A stretch of 14,813 bases of DNA from an uncultured Kangiella sp. (GTDB lineage Bacteria > Pseudomonadota > Gammaproteobacteria > Enterobacterales > DSM-103792), in assembly GCA_946481205.1 (NCBI GenBank), contig CAMLNB010000073.1:1-14813 (forward strand), given 5' to 3'. The notes below the pieces were generated by a model, which did no database searches, was not told the DNA's origin, and was given only the letters and a program-made list of their open reading frames with translations. Positions 1 to 7,395 of the stretch are shown in pieces; position 1 is the first letter of the stretch, and every line of letters starts with the position of its first letter. A program made the translations under genes and the position numbers.

Positions 1-238
1 CGGTTGGGTCAGTGTAGGCGTGGATCAATTCGTTCTTGGGCTGTGCCAGCTGCCCTGTTTGTTGAATGGCGGCGACTTGGTGGGCGGCTTCATCCCGCAG
101 CATCCGGTAAAAGAAGCTGTCTTCCACCGAGTAGGCAAACACTATGCTCAGGAAACTGAATAGCAGCGCCGTCAGCAGCGAGAACACCACAAACGCCAGA
201 ACCAGGCGACGGCGCAAACTGTGAAACGCAGTGCTCAT
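1..238 (-). CDS. Sensor histidine kinase, N-terminal part (cut by window edge)
   Basis: The visible 79 residues start with a short basic stretch (SLRRR), then a hydrophobic segment at about residues 12-35 that fits a first transmembrane helix, then the beginning of a periplasmic sensor region. The start codon overlaps the stop of the response regulator gene (ATGA, 235-238), a classic sign of translational coupling in two-component operons. That position, more than any catalytic motif, is why it is called a kinase: the HisKA and ATPase domains lie outside the window. The family role would be to sense an envelope signal and phosphorylate the partner regulator. The signal cannot be inferred. Confidence 0.8.
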   Translation of the reverse strand, partial: MSTAFHSLRRRLVLAFVVFSLLTALLFSFLSIVFAYSVEDSFFYRMLRDEAAHQVAAIQQTGQLAQPKNELIHAYTDPT

Positions 239-909
239 GCGGTGGCATCCAGTTTGAAACCGACGCCGTGTACGGTGACCAGCATCGGCGTGGTAAATGG
301 TTTGTCGAGCTGCTGGCGCAGCAGGTAGAGATGGGAGCGCAAGGTGTCGGAGTTCGGCAGCTCATCGCCCCAAATCCGTTCGCTCAACTCCGAGCGGGTG
401 ACGATGCGGGGATGCGCTTCGGCCAGAATCAGCAGAATGTGATACGGAATCTGCTGCAGTCGCAACGGCTGACCGGCACGGCTCGCTTGCTGCTTGTCGC
501 GATCGATGAGCAGATTGCCGATCTGCAGCTGGCGCGACTGCTGCAATCGATGCCGTTGCGACAAGGCCAGACAGCGCGCCAGCAATTCTTCCAGCGCAAA
601 CGGTTTGGTCAGGTAGTCGTCGGCACCATGTGAAAAGCCTTGCAGCTTGTCCTGCAAGGTGTCGCGCGCGGTCAGCATCAGGATCGGAATATGGCGGTCA
701 GCCTGGTGTCGCAGGATTTCACACACGGCAAGCCCGTCGAGTTTCGGCAACTGCAAATCCAGCACGATCACGTCGTGGAATTCGGCCAGCGCCCGTTGCA
801 GGCCGCTGCGACCGTCGCCGGCAAAATCCACAACATGCCCATGCAATGCCAGATAGTCACCGATGTTGGCCGCCAACGCCGCGTTGTCTTCAATGAGCAG
901 AATTTTCAT
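235..909 (-). CDS. OmpR/PhoB-family response regulator
   Basis: This 224-residue protein has the full two-domain layout of the family. The receiver domain (about 1-118) has the acidic pair E7/D8, the phospho-acceptor D51 in VLDLQLPKLDG, T80 and the invariant lysine K102 in the TKPF motif. The C-terminal winged-helix DNA-binding domain (about 128-222) ends with the typical VTVHGVGFKL strand. The start at 909 gives the expected MKILLIEDN beginning, although no strong Shine-Dalgarno is visible before it. It is the first gene of an operon with the downstream kinase, sharing four bases with it. It should act in the cytoplasm as a phosphorylation-controlled transcription factor. Regulon and signal are unknown; the overall form resembles the QseB/PhoP subgroup, but that is only an impression. 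Confidence 0.93.
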   Translation of the reverse strand: MKILLIEDNAALAANIGDYLALHGHVVDFAGDGRSGLQRALAEFHDVIVLDLQLPKLDGLAVCEILRHQADRHIPILMLTARDTLQDKLQGFSHGADDYLTKPFALEELLARCLALSQRHRLQQSRQLQIGNLLIDRDKQQASRAGQPLRLQQIPYHILLILAEAHPRIVTRSELSERIWGDELPNSDTLRSHLYLLRQQLDKPFTTPMLVTVHGVGFKLDATA

Positions 910-982
910 CGGTAACCATCATGGTGTGGAGCGGCCCTGCGCCTGCGATCTGGTTGGCAATGTCGTTGACTAACGCTTCATC

Positions 983-1009
983 TGTCATGCCGGCTTTCGC
1001 CGGGTGACA
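983..1009. repeat. REP-like palindrome
   Basis: TGTCA (983-987) pairs with TGACA (1005-1009) around an inner stem CCGGC (990-994) / GCCGG (999-1003) closed by a TTTC loop. The shape and wording, TGTCAT-CCGGC-TTTC-GCCGG-TGACA, resemble short extragenic palindromes scattered through many beta- and gammaproteobacterial genomes. It lies between the 3' end of the DJ-1-like gene and the 5' side of the response regulator gene. Copy number elsewhere cannot be checked from one window. Confidence 0.5.
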
Positions 1010-1036
1010 TGTGTTCGACACAGTGTTGCCTTTTCG

Positions 1037-1068
1037 CGATGGCAGTCCCGGGACAGAGACTGCCATCG
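1037..1068. terminator. Perfect 11-bp hairpin downstream of the DJ-1-like gene (no U-tract)
   Basis: CGATGGCAGTC (1037-1047) and GACTGCCATCG (1058-1068) form a perfect 11-bp stem with a 10-base loop, starting 46 bases after the stop of the minus-strand DJ-1-like gene. Neither strand has a T-run after the stem, so it is not a canonical intrinsic terminator. It may stabilise an mRNA 3' end or help factor-dependent termination. Confidence 0.45.
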
Positions 1069-1114
1069 TAAACCATCACGCTGTGCCGGAAACGTCATCG
1101 GCGCTGGCACTGCA

Positions 1115-2218
1115 CTACAGCTGCGCCAGCAACTCCTTGGCTTCTTGCAAGTTGGGCTCTTTGGCCAGCAACGTTTGCAACACCTGCCGGGCTTGCTCAG
1201 GTTGCTGCAGTTCATGATGGCCTTTCGCCAGCGCCAGCTGCAGTTTCGGATGGTACCAATGCGCTGAGGCCAGAGCCATGATGTTGATGGCGGTTTGCTT
1301 TTCGGCCGGTTGCGTCGCGTGCTGCAAGCGGTAGTAGCCGTACATGGCAATCAAGGGCACATCGTACTGGCCGGTGCGCGTGGCGAGTTCGGACGTCGCC
1401 CACGCTTGCTCACCTTTCAGCGTACGTGCCAGTAGCGTAATGCTGCGCTCGTCGTTGTACAGTTCGCGTGCTACCGGTTGCTTGCCCAATGCGCGCACGA
1501 CTGCCTCGGCAACTGCTGTGGTCGAGTAGGGGTTCTGGCCGGTGATCAGGCGACCATCGACACTGAGCTGGGCCAGCATGAAGTCGGCTTTCTGGAAGCG
1601 CGCGCCGTTGGCGGTCAGTTTGTCTTCGAGCAAGAATGGGTATTGCTTGCTCCATTTCTTGCCGAACAACACCTCTTCTTCATTGGTGAATGCCGACACC
1701 GTTTTGCCGGCCACCAGCGGCGTACCGTCGGTCAAGCGCAGATCGGCAAAAGCGGCCGGGCCATGACAGACGCCTGCCACCACACCATGGCGCTGCCAGG
1801 TTTGTCGCAACAAGGCCTGCAAGGCGTTGTCTTTGGGCAGATCAAACATCGCGCCTTTGCCGCCGACGACAAACACCGCGGCATAGTGTTGGTCGCGCAG
1901 GGCATGGGTAGCGAGCGTGTGATCCAGTTTGCGCGTGGCATCGGCGTCGGCGATCAGGGCCGCGTTATACGGTTTCTCCGGATCGTATTCATCGGCCTCG
2001 ACTTTACCGCCTTGCGGGCTGGCGACATCGATAGCAAATCCATTGTCACGAAAGATCAGATACGCCTGCGCGAACTCATCAAACTCGTAACCCGGCTGCG
2101 TTTTGCCGCCGTCTTTGCCATGGCCGCTGATCACCATCAGCACGCGTTCTGCAGTCGCTGCCGTCACAGCCCCGTGACACAGGCAGGCTGCGATAAAACC
2201 CAGAATTGCTTTGCGCAT
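1115..2218 (-). CDS. Secreted DJ-1/PfpI-family protein with TPR-like C-terminal tail
   Basis: The 367-residue product begins with a Sec signal peptide (MRKAILGFIAACLCHGAVTA). It is followed by a DJ-1/PfpI (class I glutamine amidotransferase-like) domain at about 25-245. The nucleophile elbow AGVCHGPAAF places the reactive cysteine at C151 followed by H152, and GYEFDEF supplies the usual upstream glutamate (about E48). This matches the Hsp31-like branch, whose members act as glyoxalases, chaperones or amidases. Residues 255-367 add a helical tail whose end (HPKLQLALAKGHHELQQPEQ) reads like a TPR repeat. Most family members are cytosolic and about 180-290 residues, so both the export signal and the tail are unusual. 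The frame stays open upstream, but GAGGAG with 7-base spacing supports 2218; the ATG at 2221 is also possible. Reaction and substrate are unknown. Confidence 0.87.
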   Translation of the reverse strand: MRKAILGFIAACLCHGAVTAATAERVLMVISGHGKDGGKTQPGYEFDEFAQAYLIFRDNGFAIDVASPQGGKVEADEYDPEKPYNAALIADADATRKLDHTLATHALRDQHYAAVFVVGGKGAMFDLPKDNALQALLRQTWQRHGVVAGVCHGPAAFADLRLTDGTPLVAGKTVSAFTNEEEVLFGKKWSKQYPFLLEDKLTANGARFQKADFMLAQLSVDGRLITGQNPYSTTAVAEAVVRALGKQPVARELYNDERSITLLARTLKGEQAWATSELATRTGQYDVPLIAMYGYYRLQHATQPAEKQTAINIMALASAHWYHPKLQLALAKGHHELQQPEQARQVLQTLLAKEPNLQEAKELLAQL

Positions 2219-2284
2219 CATCCATCTCCTCGCTGTCGTTGCATCAGATGCCGGAGTAGCGTGCCGTGGCAGATGTGAAAGCCG

Positions 2285-2303
2285 TGTCAAATGGCATTTG
2301 ACA
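2285..2303. promoter_or_regulatory. Candidate operator: 8-3-8 perfect inverted repeat
   Basis: TGTCAAAT (2285-2292), GGC, ATTTGACA (2296-2303) form a perfect dyad between two divergently transcribed genes. Each arm contains a TTGACA-like -35 hexamer, one facing each gene, and another TTGACA lies at 2309-2314. No convincing -10 boxes were found at the right spacing. The symmetry and position suit binding of a dimeric repressor or activator controlling both genes. Confidence 0.5.
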
Positions 2304-2360
2304 GGAAATTGACAAGCGGTCCGGCACCATGCGGCTCCCGTTTTCAACAGGAGCTGAATC

Positions 2361-3272
2361 ATGTGGTGGAAAAAATTGCTGCTGGCTGCAGTGGTGTTGG
2401 CGGCATTGGCGCTGGCTTGGCGTTTTCTGTGGGCCATGCCAGCGACGCCGCTGAGTCCGACAGAATTTGTCGGCCGCTATGACTATTCACCGTCCGCGCC
2501 TGAGTCGCTGGTTTTTACCGCGGTCGGCGAGCGGCGCGCCCGCTTCAGTTTTGTCGGCTATCAGGGCGATACCGTGCACGGTTACATCGAATGGCCGGCC
2601 ACCGCTTCCGCGACGACGCCGGCACCTGTGCTGATCGGCATTTCGGCGATGGGCCACAGCGCGCAGCGCTGGTGGCAGGCGGAGTACAAAGATCGACCAA
2701 CCATCACCGAGACGCATCAGATCCGTGCGATGGCAATCGCCGCCGGCTACGCCGTGGTCGCGATCGACAATCGCTTTACCGACAGCCGCAAAGATCCGGC
2801 TTACGAAATCGACCGCATCATGTGGCGGCTGCACGTGCTCGGTGACAAAACCGATTACGAGCAGATGGTGCATGGCACTGCCATGGATTTGCGGCTGTTG
2901 CTCGACAAGCTCGCTTTGCAACCGGAGCTGGATATGGGGCGCATCAGCGTCGCCGGCTACAGCATGGGCGCGCAAGTCGGCTTTCTGCTCAGCGGCGTCG
3001 ACCAGCGCATTCACCGGTTGTTGGCTATGGTGCCGCCACACCTCGATGACCGCAACGCGGTGGTCGCGCCGAAAAACGCCGCGCCGCTGATCCGGCAAGC
3101 CGAGGTACTGCTGCTGACCGCCAACGATGACCCGTACGCCAGTCAGGCAGACAACCTCGCCTTGTTCGCTGCCATCGCCAGCCCACGCAAGCGGCATCTG
3201 CAGTACGACTCCGGGCATGTCCTGCCGTCGGACTATGTGGTGGCGCTGCGCGAGGTGTTCCGGGGCGGTTGA
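2361..3272 (+). CDS. Membrane-anchored or secreted alpha/beta hydrolase
   Basis: This 303-residue protein has an N-terminal hydrophobic helix (residues 5-25, after MWWKK) with no clear cleavage site, so it is probably a periplasm-facing anchored protein, though a cleaved signal is possible. The alpha/beta hydrolase fold shows the nucleophile elbow GYSMG with S201, a likely acid at D256 or D257 (TANDDPYA) and a histidine at H286 (DSGHVLP), in the expected order. MGHS near residue 100 fits the oxyanion-hole region. Such proteins are esterases, dienelactone hydrolases or peptidases; the substrate cannot be named. An AGGAG box 7 bases before the ATG supports the start. It is divergent from the DJ-1-like gene and is followed by an intrinsic terminator. 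Confidence 0.88.
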   Translation: MWWKKLLLAAVVLAALALAWRFLWAMPATPLSPTEFVGRYDYSPSAPESLVFTAVGERRARFSFVGYQGDTVHGYIEWPATASATTPAPVLIGISAMGHSAQRWWQAEYKDRPTITETHQIRAMAIAAGYAVVAIDNRFTDSRKDPAYEIDRIMWRLHVLGDKTDYEQMVHGTAMDLRLLLDKLALQPELDMGRISVAGYSMGAQVGFLLSGVDQRIHRLLAMVPPHLDDRNAVVAPKNAAPLIRQAEVLLLTANDDPYASQADNLALFAAIASPRKRHLQYDSGHVLPSDYVVALREVFRGG

Positions 3273-3320
3273 GTAGGGGGAAGGGTCACGCCAGGCAGGC
3301 TGGAGGCGGCTTGAACCGCG

Positions 3321-3353
3321 CCGGCGTCGCGCTCACAATGGCGCCGGTTTTTT
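3321..3353 (+). terminator. Rho-independent terminator after the alpha/beta hydrolase gene
   Basis: CCGGCG (3321-3326) pairs with CGCCGG (3342-3347) and is followed at once by six T (3348-3353). The 15-base loop is long. It lies about 50 bases after the hydrolase stop and only 20 bases before the start of the next gene, so it could also act as a leader attenuator for that gene. Confidence 0.6.
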
Positions 3354-3373
3354 CCACGTAGAAGTGATAGCCC

Positions 3374-3622
3374 ATGAACGACACTCCTTCGCGGCCGGCT
3401 CTGCCGGACCGCCTGTCCGTCCGCCCGCGCAGCCCGCATTACAATGCCGCCGTGCTGGAGCATGACATCGGCATCCGGATCAACGGCAAAGAGCGTTCCG
3501 ACGTCGAGGAATACTGCATCAGCGAGGGCTGGGTTAAAGTCCCGGCCGGCAAGGCGGTCGACCGCTACGGCATGCCGTTGCTGGTGACACTGAAAGGCAC
3601 TGTCGAGGCTTACTATCTTTAA
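3374..3622 (+). CDS. DUF3297 family protein
   Basis: This 82-residue cytosolic protein matches the compact DUF3297 family along its whole length: LPDRLSVRPRSPHYNAAVLE at the N-terminus, then DIGIRINGKER, VEEYCISEGWVKVPAGKA and LKGTVEAYYL. The family has no established biochemical function; some entries carry a glutathione peroxidase label that the sequence does not support. No signal peptide or membrane segment is present. The start codon has only a weak ribosome-binding site, but the N-terminal length fits the family. A terminator-like hairpin ends 20 bases upstream, so transcription must begin in or very near that hairpin or read through it. It converges on the OmpA-like gene through a shared terminator. 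Confidence 0.88.
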   Translation: MNDTPSRPALPDRLSVRPRSPHYNAAVLEHDIGIRINGKERSDVEEYCISEGWVKVPAGKAVDRYGMPLLVTLKGTVEAYYL

Positions 3623-3636
3623 TGAGCCGGCCCGTT

Positions 3637-3667
3637 AAAAAAAGGTGACGCAAGCGTCACCTTTTTT
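3637..3667. terminator. Bidirectional intrinsic terminator
   Basis: Seven A (3637-3643), GGTGACG (3644-3650), a CAAG loop, CGTCACC (3655-3661) and six T (3662-3667) form a textbook terminator in both directions. It serves the plus-strand DUF3297 gene, which ends at 3622, and the minus-strand OmpA-like gene, which ends at 3696. Confidence 0.92.
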
Positions 3668-3695
3668 GTTGCCGTTTCTTTCGCAAGTCCGGCGT

Positions 3696-4763
3696 TTACT
3701 GCTCGACCAACTCCACCCGACGGTTCTTCGCTTTGCCATCATCCGCTTTGTTGCTGCCAATGGGAGCGAGGTTGGCAACGCCTTGCGCCAGCATACGGCT
3801 GCCATCGATGGCGTATTCCTTGCTCAAGTAAGCCACCACAGCTTTGGCTCGATCCAGCGACAGCTTCATGTTCGCGGCAAAGCTGCCCTGATTGTCGGTG
3901 TGGCCAACAATGAAAACTTTCTTGTCGCGGTTTTCTTGCAGGTACTTGCCCATCTCGGCCAGCTGCGGCTTGGATTCGGCCTTGATATCGGCTTTACCGG
4001 TGTCAAAGTGCACGCCATAAATCGCCACTTTGCCTTGTGCGGAAATCTCCGAGGCAATTTTGTCCTTGGTCTGCAAGCCAGCCAGATTTACGCTGACTTG
4101 GCCCAGCGGCATATCGTCCGGTTGGACAATCTGGATATAGGTGACGGTGATATCGCCCGAGTAGTGCTTATCCGACGACACCAGCACATGCGCGGTTTTG
4201 CCGCCGGCGGAAATCGTGCCGACACTCATCTGCTGCAGCTTGCCGTGCTCACCAAAGATATTGCCGCCGTTGTCAACGCGGTAAAGGATGTCCTTCAACG
4301 CGGCATTTGCCCGTACCGCATCGCCAAAATCCAGAATCGTCATTTCCTCCATGCCGCCTTCCAGGCCGTACGAGGTCGATTCGCACTTGTCTTCGCCAGC
4401 GCAAGCCAGCGACTCTTTGTAGCCAGCGGCTTTCAGCGCCGTGACGTAGTTCTTCTGCACTTCATATGGGCGCTTGCCGGGTGGCGCCAAGTAGAGCAAG
4501 CGGGTGATCTGGCCTTCGACAGTCGTCGGATTGATCAGCTCGTTCATGCCTTCGAGGCCGAACCGGGACGGGACAACCGTCGCATCAAAACCGATCTGCT
4601 GGTAACCCACCAGCCACGAGCCAGTGAAGCGTTGAATGAGCGGATGATCCTTCGAGCCCTGCACGTCCTTGGAATTCCATTCCAAGGCCTGTACGGCACC
4701 GACCAGCATAGCGCCAGCCACAACCGCTTTCATGGTGCTACGAAAAACAGACACTGCTCGCAT
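3696..4763 (-). CDS. DUF4892-type protein with C-terminal OmpA domain
   Basis: The 355-residue protein has a signal peptide (cleavage probably near AVQA, residues 23-26). An N-terminal half of about 35-230 resembles DUF4892: DHPLIQRFTGSWLVGYQ, a YLAPPGKRPYEVQKNYVTAL segment and a paired-cysteine motif at C121/C127. Residues 247-355 form an OmpA-like peptidoglycan-binding domain (HFDTGKADIK, VGHTDNQGS, LSLDRAKAV, NRRVEL). D290 and R305 sit where OmpA binds the diaminopimelate of the peptide stem. There is no lipobox, so the mature protein should be soluble in the periplasm and attached to the cell wall non-covalently. GGGAG six bases before the ATG supports the start. The role of the DUF4892 half is unknown. 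Confidence 0.9.
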   Translation of the reverse strand: MRAVSVFRSTMKAVVAGAMLVGAVQALEWNSKDVQGSKDHPLIQRFTGSWLVGYQQIGFDATVVPSRFGLEGMNELINPTTVEGQITRLLYLAPPGKRPYEVQKNYVTALKAAGYKESLACAGEDKCESTSYGLEGGMEEMTILDFGDAVRANAALKDILYRVDNGGNIFGEHGKLQQMSVGTISAGGKTAHVLVSSDKHYSGDITVTYIQIVQPDDMPLGQVSVNLAGLQTKDKIASEISAQGKVAIYGVHFDTGKADIKAESKPQLAEMGKYLQENRDKKVFIVGHTDNQGSFAANMKLSLDRAKAVVAYLSKEYAIDGSRMLAQGVANLAPIGSNKADDGKAKNRRVELVEQ

Positions 4764-5182
4764 CGGTCACTCCCTGTTGAGAAATACGTCCTGAAGTACG
4801 GCTCAGACGCCGCTGAATTTTGCCGCGCGATTCCATACCGGCCAGGCTGAATCGCGGCTGAATGCCTTAACGCAGGCGCTGGCCTGTCGTTGACAGCATG
4901 CTAAGGGTTGATCGATTGCGAATCATTGAACGATGGCGCAATCCGATTCGATAGGGCAGCGGACAGGGCGGCTCATCGTCTCATCACCACTCTTGAGCAA
5001 GCCATTTCCCGGGCCGATCACCAGTTGCCTGGCTGGCAGTAGCAAACGCCGTTGGCATATCGGGCATTGGCTTTAGCGGCTCCGGAATTGCTTGCTGTTG
5101 GCGAACGCCTGCACTGCGATGCAGTGATCTGCGTGCAGGCGTTCACCGCGTCCAACCACGGCAGTGGCGAGCTGAGAACAGG
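4764..5182. other. Non-coding stretch with a large nested hairpin
   Basis: No convincing gene lies here. The right part, next to the OmpA-like start, should hold that gene's minus-strand promoter, but no clear -35/-10 pair was found. The left part, downstream of the chitinase stop, holds the 12-bp inverted repeat listed separately. The one short plus-strand frame (5052-5237) has no ribosome-binding site and runs into the chitinase gene. Confidence 0.6.
5103..5144. repeat. 12-bp perfect inverted repeat with competing inner hairpin
   Basis: GAACGCCTGCAC (5103-5114) and GTGCAGGCGTTC (5133-5144) are perfect complements with an 18-base loop. A second hairpin, CACTGC (5112-5117) GAT GCAGTG (5121-5126), uses bases shared with the first, so the two are mutually exclusive at the tip. 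It starts 39 bases past the chitinase stop on that gene's strand. No T-run follows, so it may be a 3'-end stabiliser rather than an intrinsic terminator. Confidence 0.55.
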
Positions 5183-6868
5183 TCACAGTTTGGTGAACCG
5201 GACCCAGTTTACATTCCAGCCACTCTGTGGCGCGTAAAGTCCAACATTGTAGGTGCCGGCGTTGATCGAAACAGTATGCGAAACCGTGGTCCAGTTTTGC
5301 CAGCCGCCGGTTGCCGGAATAGCGAGCTGACCCAATTGGATCGCACCACCGTTCAAGTCCAGCGACAACAATGCACCGCTGACACTGGCAACGCGGTACT
5401 CGACCCGATAGCTACCGCTGGCAGGAAACGTGACATTGCCGTATACCATCCAGTCACCGGCATCAATCCAGCCCACATTGAGACCACCTTCCGCACAGCT
5501 TTCCGTTTGCACGCCGCTCTGGTTGGTGAAATTTTCGGCTTCAATATGGGTAGACCATGGACCGGTATTGTTCTTCGAGATAATCAGAGAGGTCGTTTGA
5601 TCATTGAAGCTGTCGTCGACAAGGCAGCTGTCGTCCGCCGTTCTGCTGAGCGCGTTACCATCAAAATTGTCATTGTTGTACAGCCGGACTTGGTAGCCGG
5701 GTTGAACTTTGACGGAAGATAAATCGTTATTGCCAATGCCCCTCGCATTTAGCTGGGCCAACGTATAGCTGCCCTCCGGCAATCCCACTGCATAACCGCC
5801 AAAGCTACAGTGCTGGTATACCGTCGCGACGGCAGGCGTCGTGGCGATCTCGGCGTGGATGGCGGCCAGCAAACTGTTCACGCCAGTCGCATCATGGGAA
5901 AGCTCCCAGATCATCACGCCACTGCCTTCCTGCAACGCAAGACGTGTCTTCGAACGGATGGTTGGGATGCCGTTATAGGTGATGTAGCTGCAACCCGCAC
6001 AACGCGTACCAATCAGATCGGTTTGTGCTGCTGCAGCACCGAACTGGCTGAGGATGGCGCTGAAATCGTAGGACGCGCTATAGCCATTGAATCCATAGCC
6101 ATAGAAAGGCACACCCAGCACCAGCTTCTCTTTCGGCAGGCCGCGTGATTTCCAGGTTGTGATGTCGCTTTGTGCCATGGAGTAGGGGGCATGCTCGGCG
6201 CCTGCGGTGCCCCAACCCGGGCCAATAGCGTCGTAAGACATGAGGTTAACGAAGTCGAAGTATGGCAGTGACGAGATGGGAATCATGCCGCCGTTATAGG
6301 ACGCGGTGGCGGCAGTAACCAGCTTTCCGGGTAGTGCATTGCGCAACGCCTGGATGAATGGTGTGTAGTTGCCATCATTGTCAATGCTTGTCAGCAATGC
6401 GCCTTCGATATCGATATCGATGCCGTCCAAACCAAAAGTCGTCACAAACTGAGCAAGGTTGTTGACGGTAGTGGTTCGGCTACCGGATTGCAGCAGCGTA
6501 CGCCAATTTCCAGAACAACCCGGTAGTACCCCACCGGCTACTGAGACCAGTACTTTTACACCGGCGGCGTGGGCCTTTTGGGTCGCATACGTGATGTCGC
6601 TGGCGCTGGCTCCCTCCATACAAAGCAGATTGCCTCCACTCATCACCGCACCATTGGCGTTGGGGTTGAGAAAAGACAGATTGATGTGTGTCAGTTTGCT
6701 CAGGTCGGTGCGATCAATGACGGCAGGAATGTTCTTGTAAGAGGGAACGTAGCCGATGATTTTGGTTTGGGCAGTCACGGGCAGTGCCGTTATTAACAAT
6801 GCAGACATTGCGGTAATGGTGGCAAATGTGCTGATGCGATTGCTCATTCGCGATGATGAGACTTTCAT
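5183..6868 (-). CDS. Secreted GH18 chitinase with beta/gamma-crystallin and CBM6 modules
   Basis: The 561-residue enzyme should hydrolyse beta-1,4-GlcNAc polymers outside the cell. A signal peptide ends near VTA-Q (about residue 33). The glycoside hydrolase 18 barrel (about 36-342) has the catalytic DGIDIDIE motif (D148 to E155, with E155 as proton donor), the MSYD motif at 210-213 and the late barrel tryptophan in MIWELSHD (W321). Residues 351-430 form a beta/gamma-crystallin unit with two calcium-type motifs, NNDLSS (380-385) and NDQTTS (422-427). Residues 441-561 form a CBM6-like carbohydrate-binding module (EAEN, GWIDAGDW, TGGWQNW). The frame is open to 6922, but GGGGA five bases before the ATG at 6868 supports that start. 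It is divergent from a protease carrying the same C-terminal cassette. Final secretion is probably by type II, which is inferred. Confidence 0.93.
   Translation of the reverse strand: MKVSSSRMSNRISTFATITAMSALLITALPVTAQTKIIGYVPSYKNIPAVIDRTDLSKLTHINLSFLNPNANGAVMSGGNLLCMEGASASDITYATQKAHAAGVKVLVSVAGGVLPGCSGNWRTLLQSGSRTTTVNNLAQFVTTFGLDGIDIDIEGALLTSIDNDGNYTPFIQALRNALPGKLVTAATASYNGGMIPISSLPYFDFVNLMSYDAIGPGWGTAGAEHAPYSMAQSDITTWKSRGLPKEKLVLGVPFYGYGFNGYSASYDFSAILSQFGAAAAQTDLIGTRCAGCSYITYNGIPTIRSKTRLALQEGSGVMIWELSHDATGVNSLLAAIHAEIATTPAVATVYQHCSFGGYAVGLPEGSYTLAQLNARGIGNNDLSSVKVQPGYQVRLYNNDNFDGNALSRTADDSCLVDDSFNDQTTSLIISKNNTGPWSTHIEAENFTNQSGVQTESCAEGGLNVGWIDAGDWMVYGNVTFPASGSYRVEYRVASVSGALLSLDLNGGAIQLGQLAIPATGGWQNWTTVSHTVSINAGTYNVGLYAPQSGWNVNWVRFTKL
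5186..5809 (-). repeat. Copy A of the crystallin-CBM6 cassette (inverted relative to copy B)
   Basis: This part of the chitinase gene encodes the two C-terminal modules and is the inverted partner of 8164-8790. Protein-level similarity is strong from the CSFGGY motif to the end. DNA similarity is also high: around GGCGGCTGGCA and CTGGACCACGGTTTC, about 30 bases differ at only one position. This points to duplication within the genome, possibly kept alike by gene conversion. Confidence 0.8.
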
Positions 6869-7395
6869 GTCATTCCCCATTTGATGTTGCAGAACGGCAG
6901 GGTTCGGGAGGTTTCGTAACAAGAGTGATTCGTTAACCGATCGTGGTCGATGGTTTATTTCGGTGCGCAGTACAGCAAAAGATTACGATCAGAAAGTCAG
7001 GGGCTGGCAATGGTGCGCCGGCATGCTTGCGTGAAAAGTCCAAGAGCTGATGGTGTTATGTATGAATGTGGGACAGGGTTCAAAATCCGAGGGTTTTGAT
7101 TCATTAGTCCTAGACTGCGGTTCGATTTGCACAGAAGTGTGCATTTGATGGTTTTTTCATCATGCATTTCGCATGGGCTTTCTGAAAAATGTGAAATCCG
7201 TTGGTTATGTATGCGCTTTCTCTGTGTAGTTTTCCGCAGCCATCCATGAAAGCGCTTGCAAGGGGTGGTTGAAAAATTCGTCCGCCAGCAGTGGTCATTC
7301 TGGTTGTCGGCGGGGTGGCGGCATGTCGCGGCATGTTTCCATCTGCTCCTGATTTGCGAAGCAGCCATGTCCCGAAAATGAACGGAGAGAAATCC
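6869..7395. promoter_or_regulatory. 527-bp divergent control region for chitinase and protease
   Basis: No gene is supported here. The region must hold the promoters of both secreted enzymes. Visible dyads are AACC-g-ATCG / CGAT-GGTT at 6935-6955, TCAAAA (7080-7085) / TTTTGA (7094-7099) with an 8-base spacer, and AGTC-CTA-GACT at 7106-7116. The part from about 7080 to 7230 is AT-rich compared with its surroundings. I could not assign confident -35/-10 pairs. The length suggests several binding sites or long 5' leaders. Confidence 0.5.

Noticed and set aside
1478..2278. Plus-strand 266-codon open frame
   Set aside because: It is the reverse-strand shadow of the DJ-1-like gene, whose motifs, signal peptide and ribosome-binding site are convincing.
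2222..2437. N-terminal extension of the DJ-1-like frame
   Set aside because: It would overlap the divergent hydrolase start and promoter region, and it hides the signal peptide; a good ribosome-binding site supports the internal start.
2487..3218. Minus-strand 243-codon open frame
   Set aside because: It is antisense to the alpha/beta hydrolase and rich in residues typical of GC-driven shadow frames.
3645..4850. Plus-strand 401-codon open frame
   Set aside because: It lies antisense to the clearly recognised DUF4892-OmpA gene and has no recognisable domains of its own.
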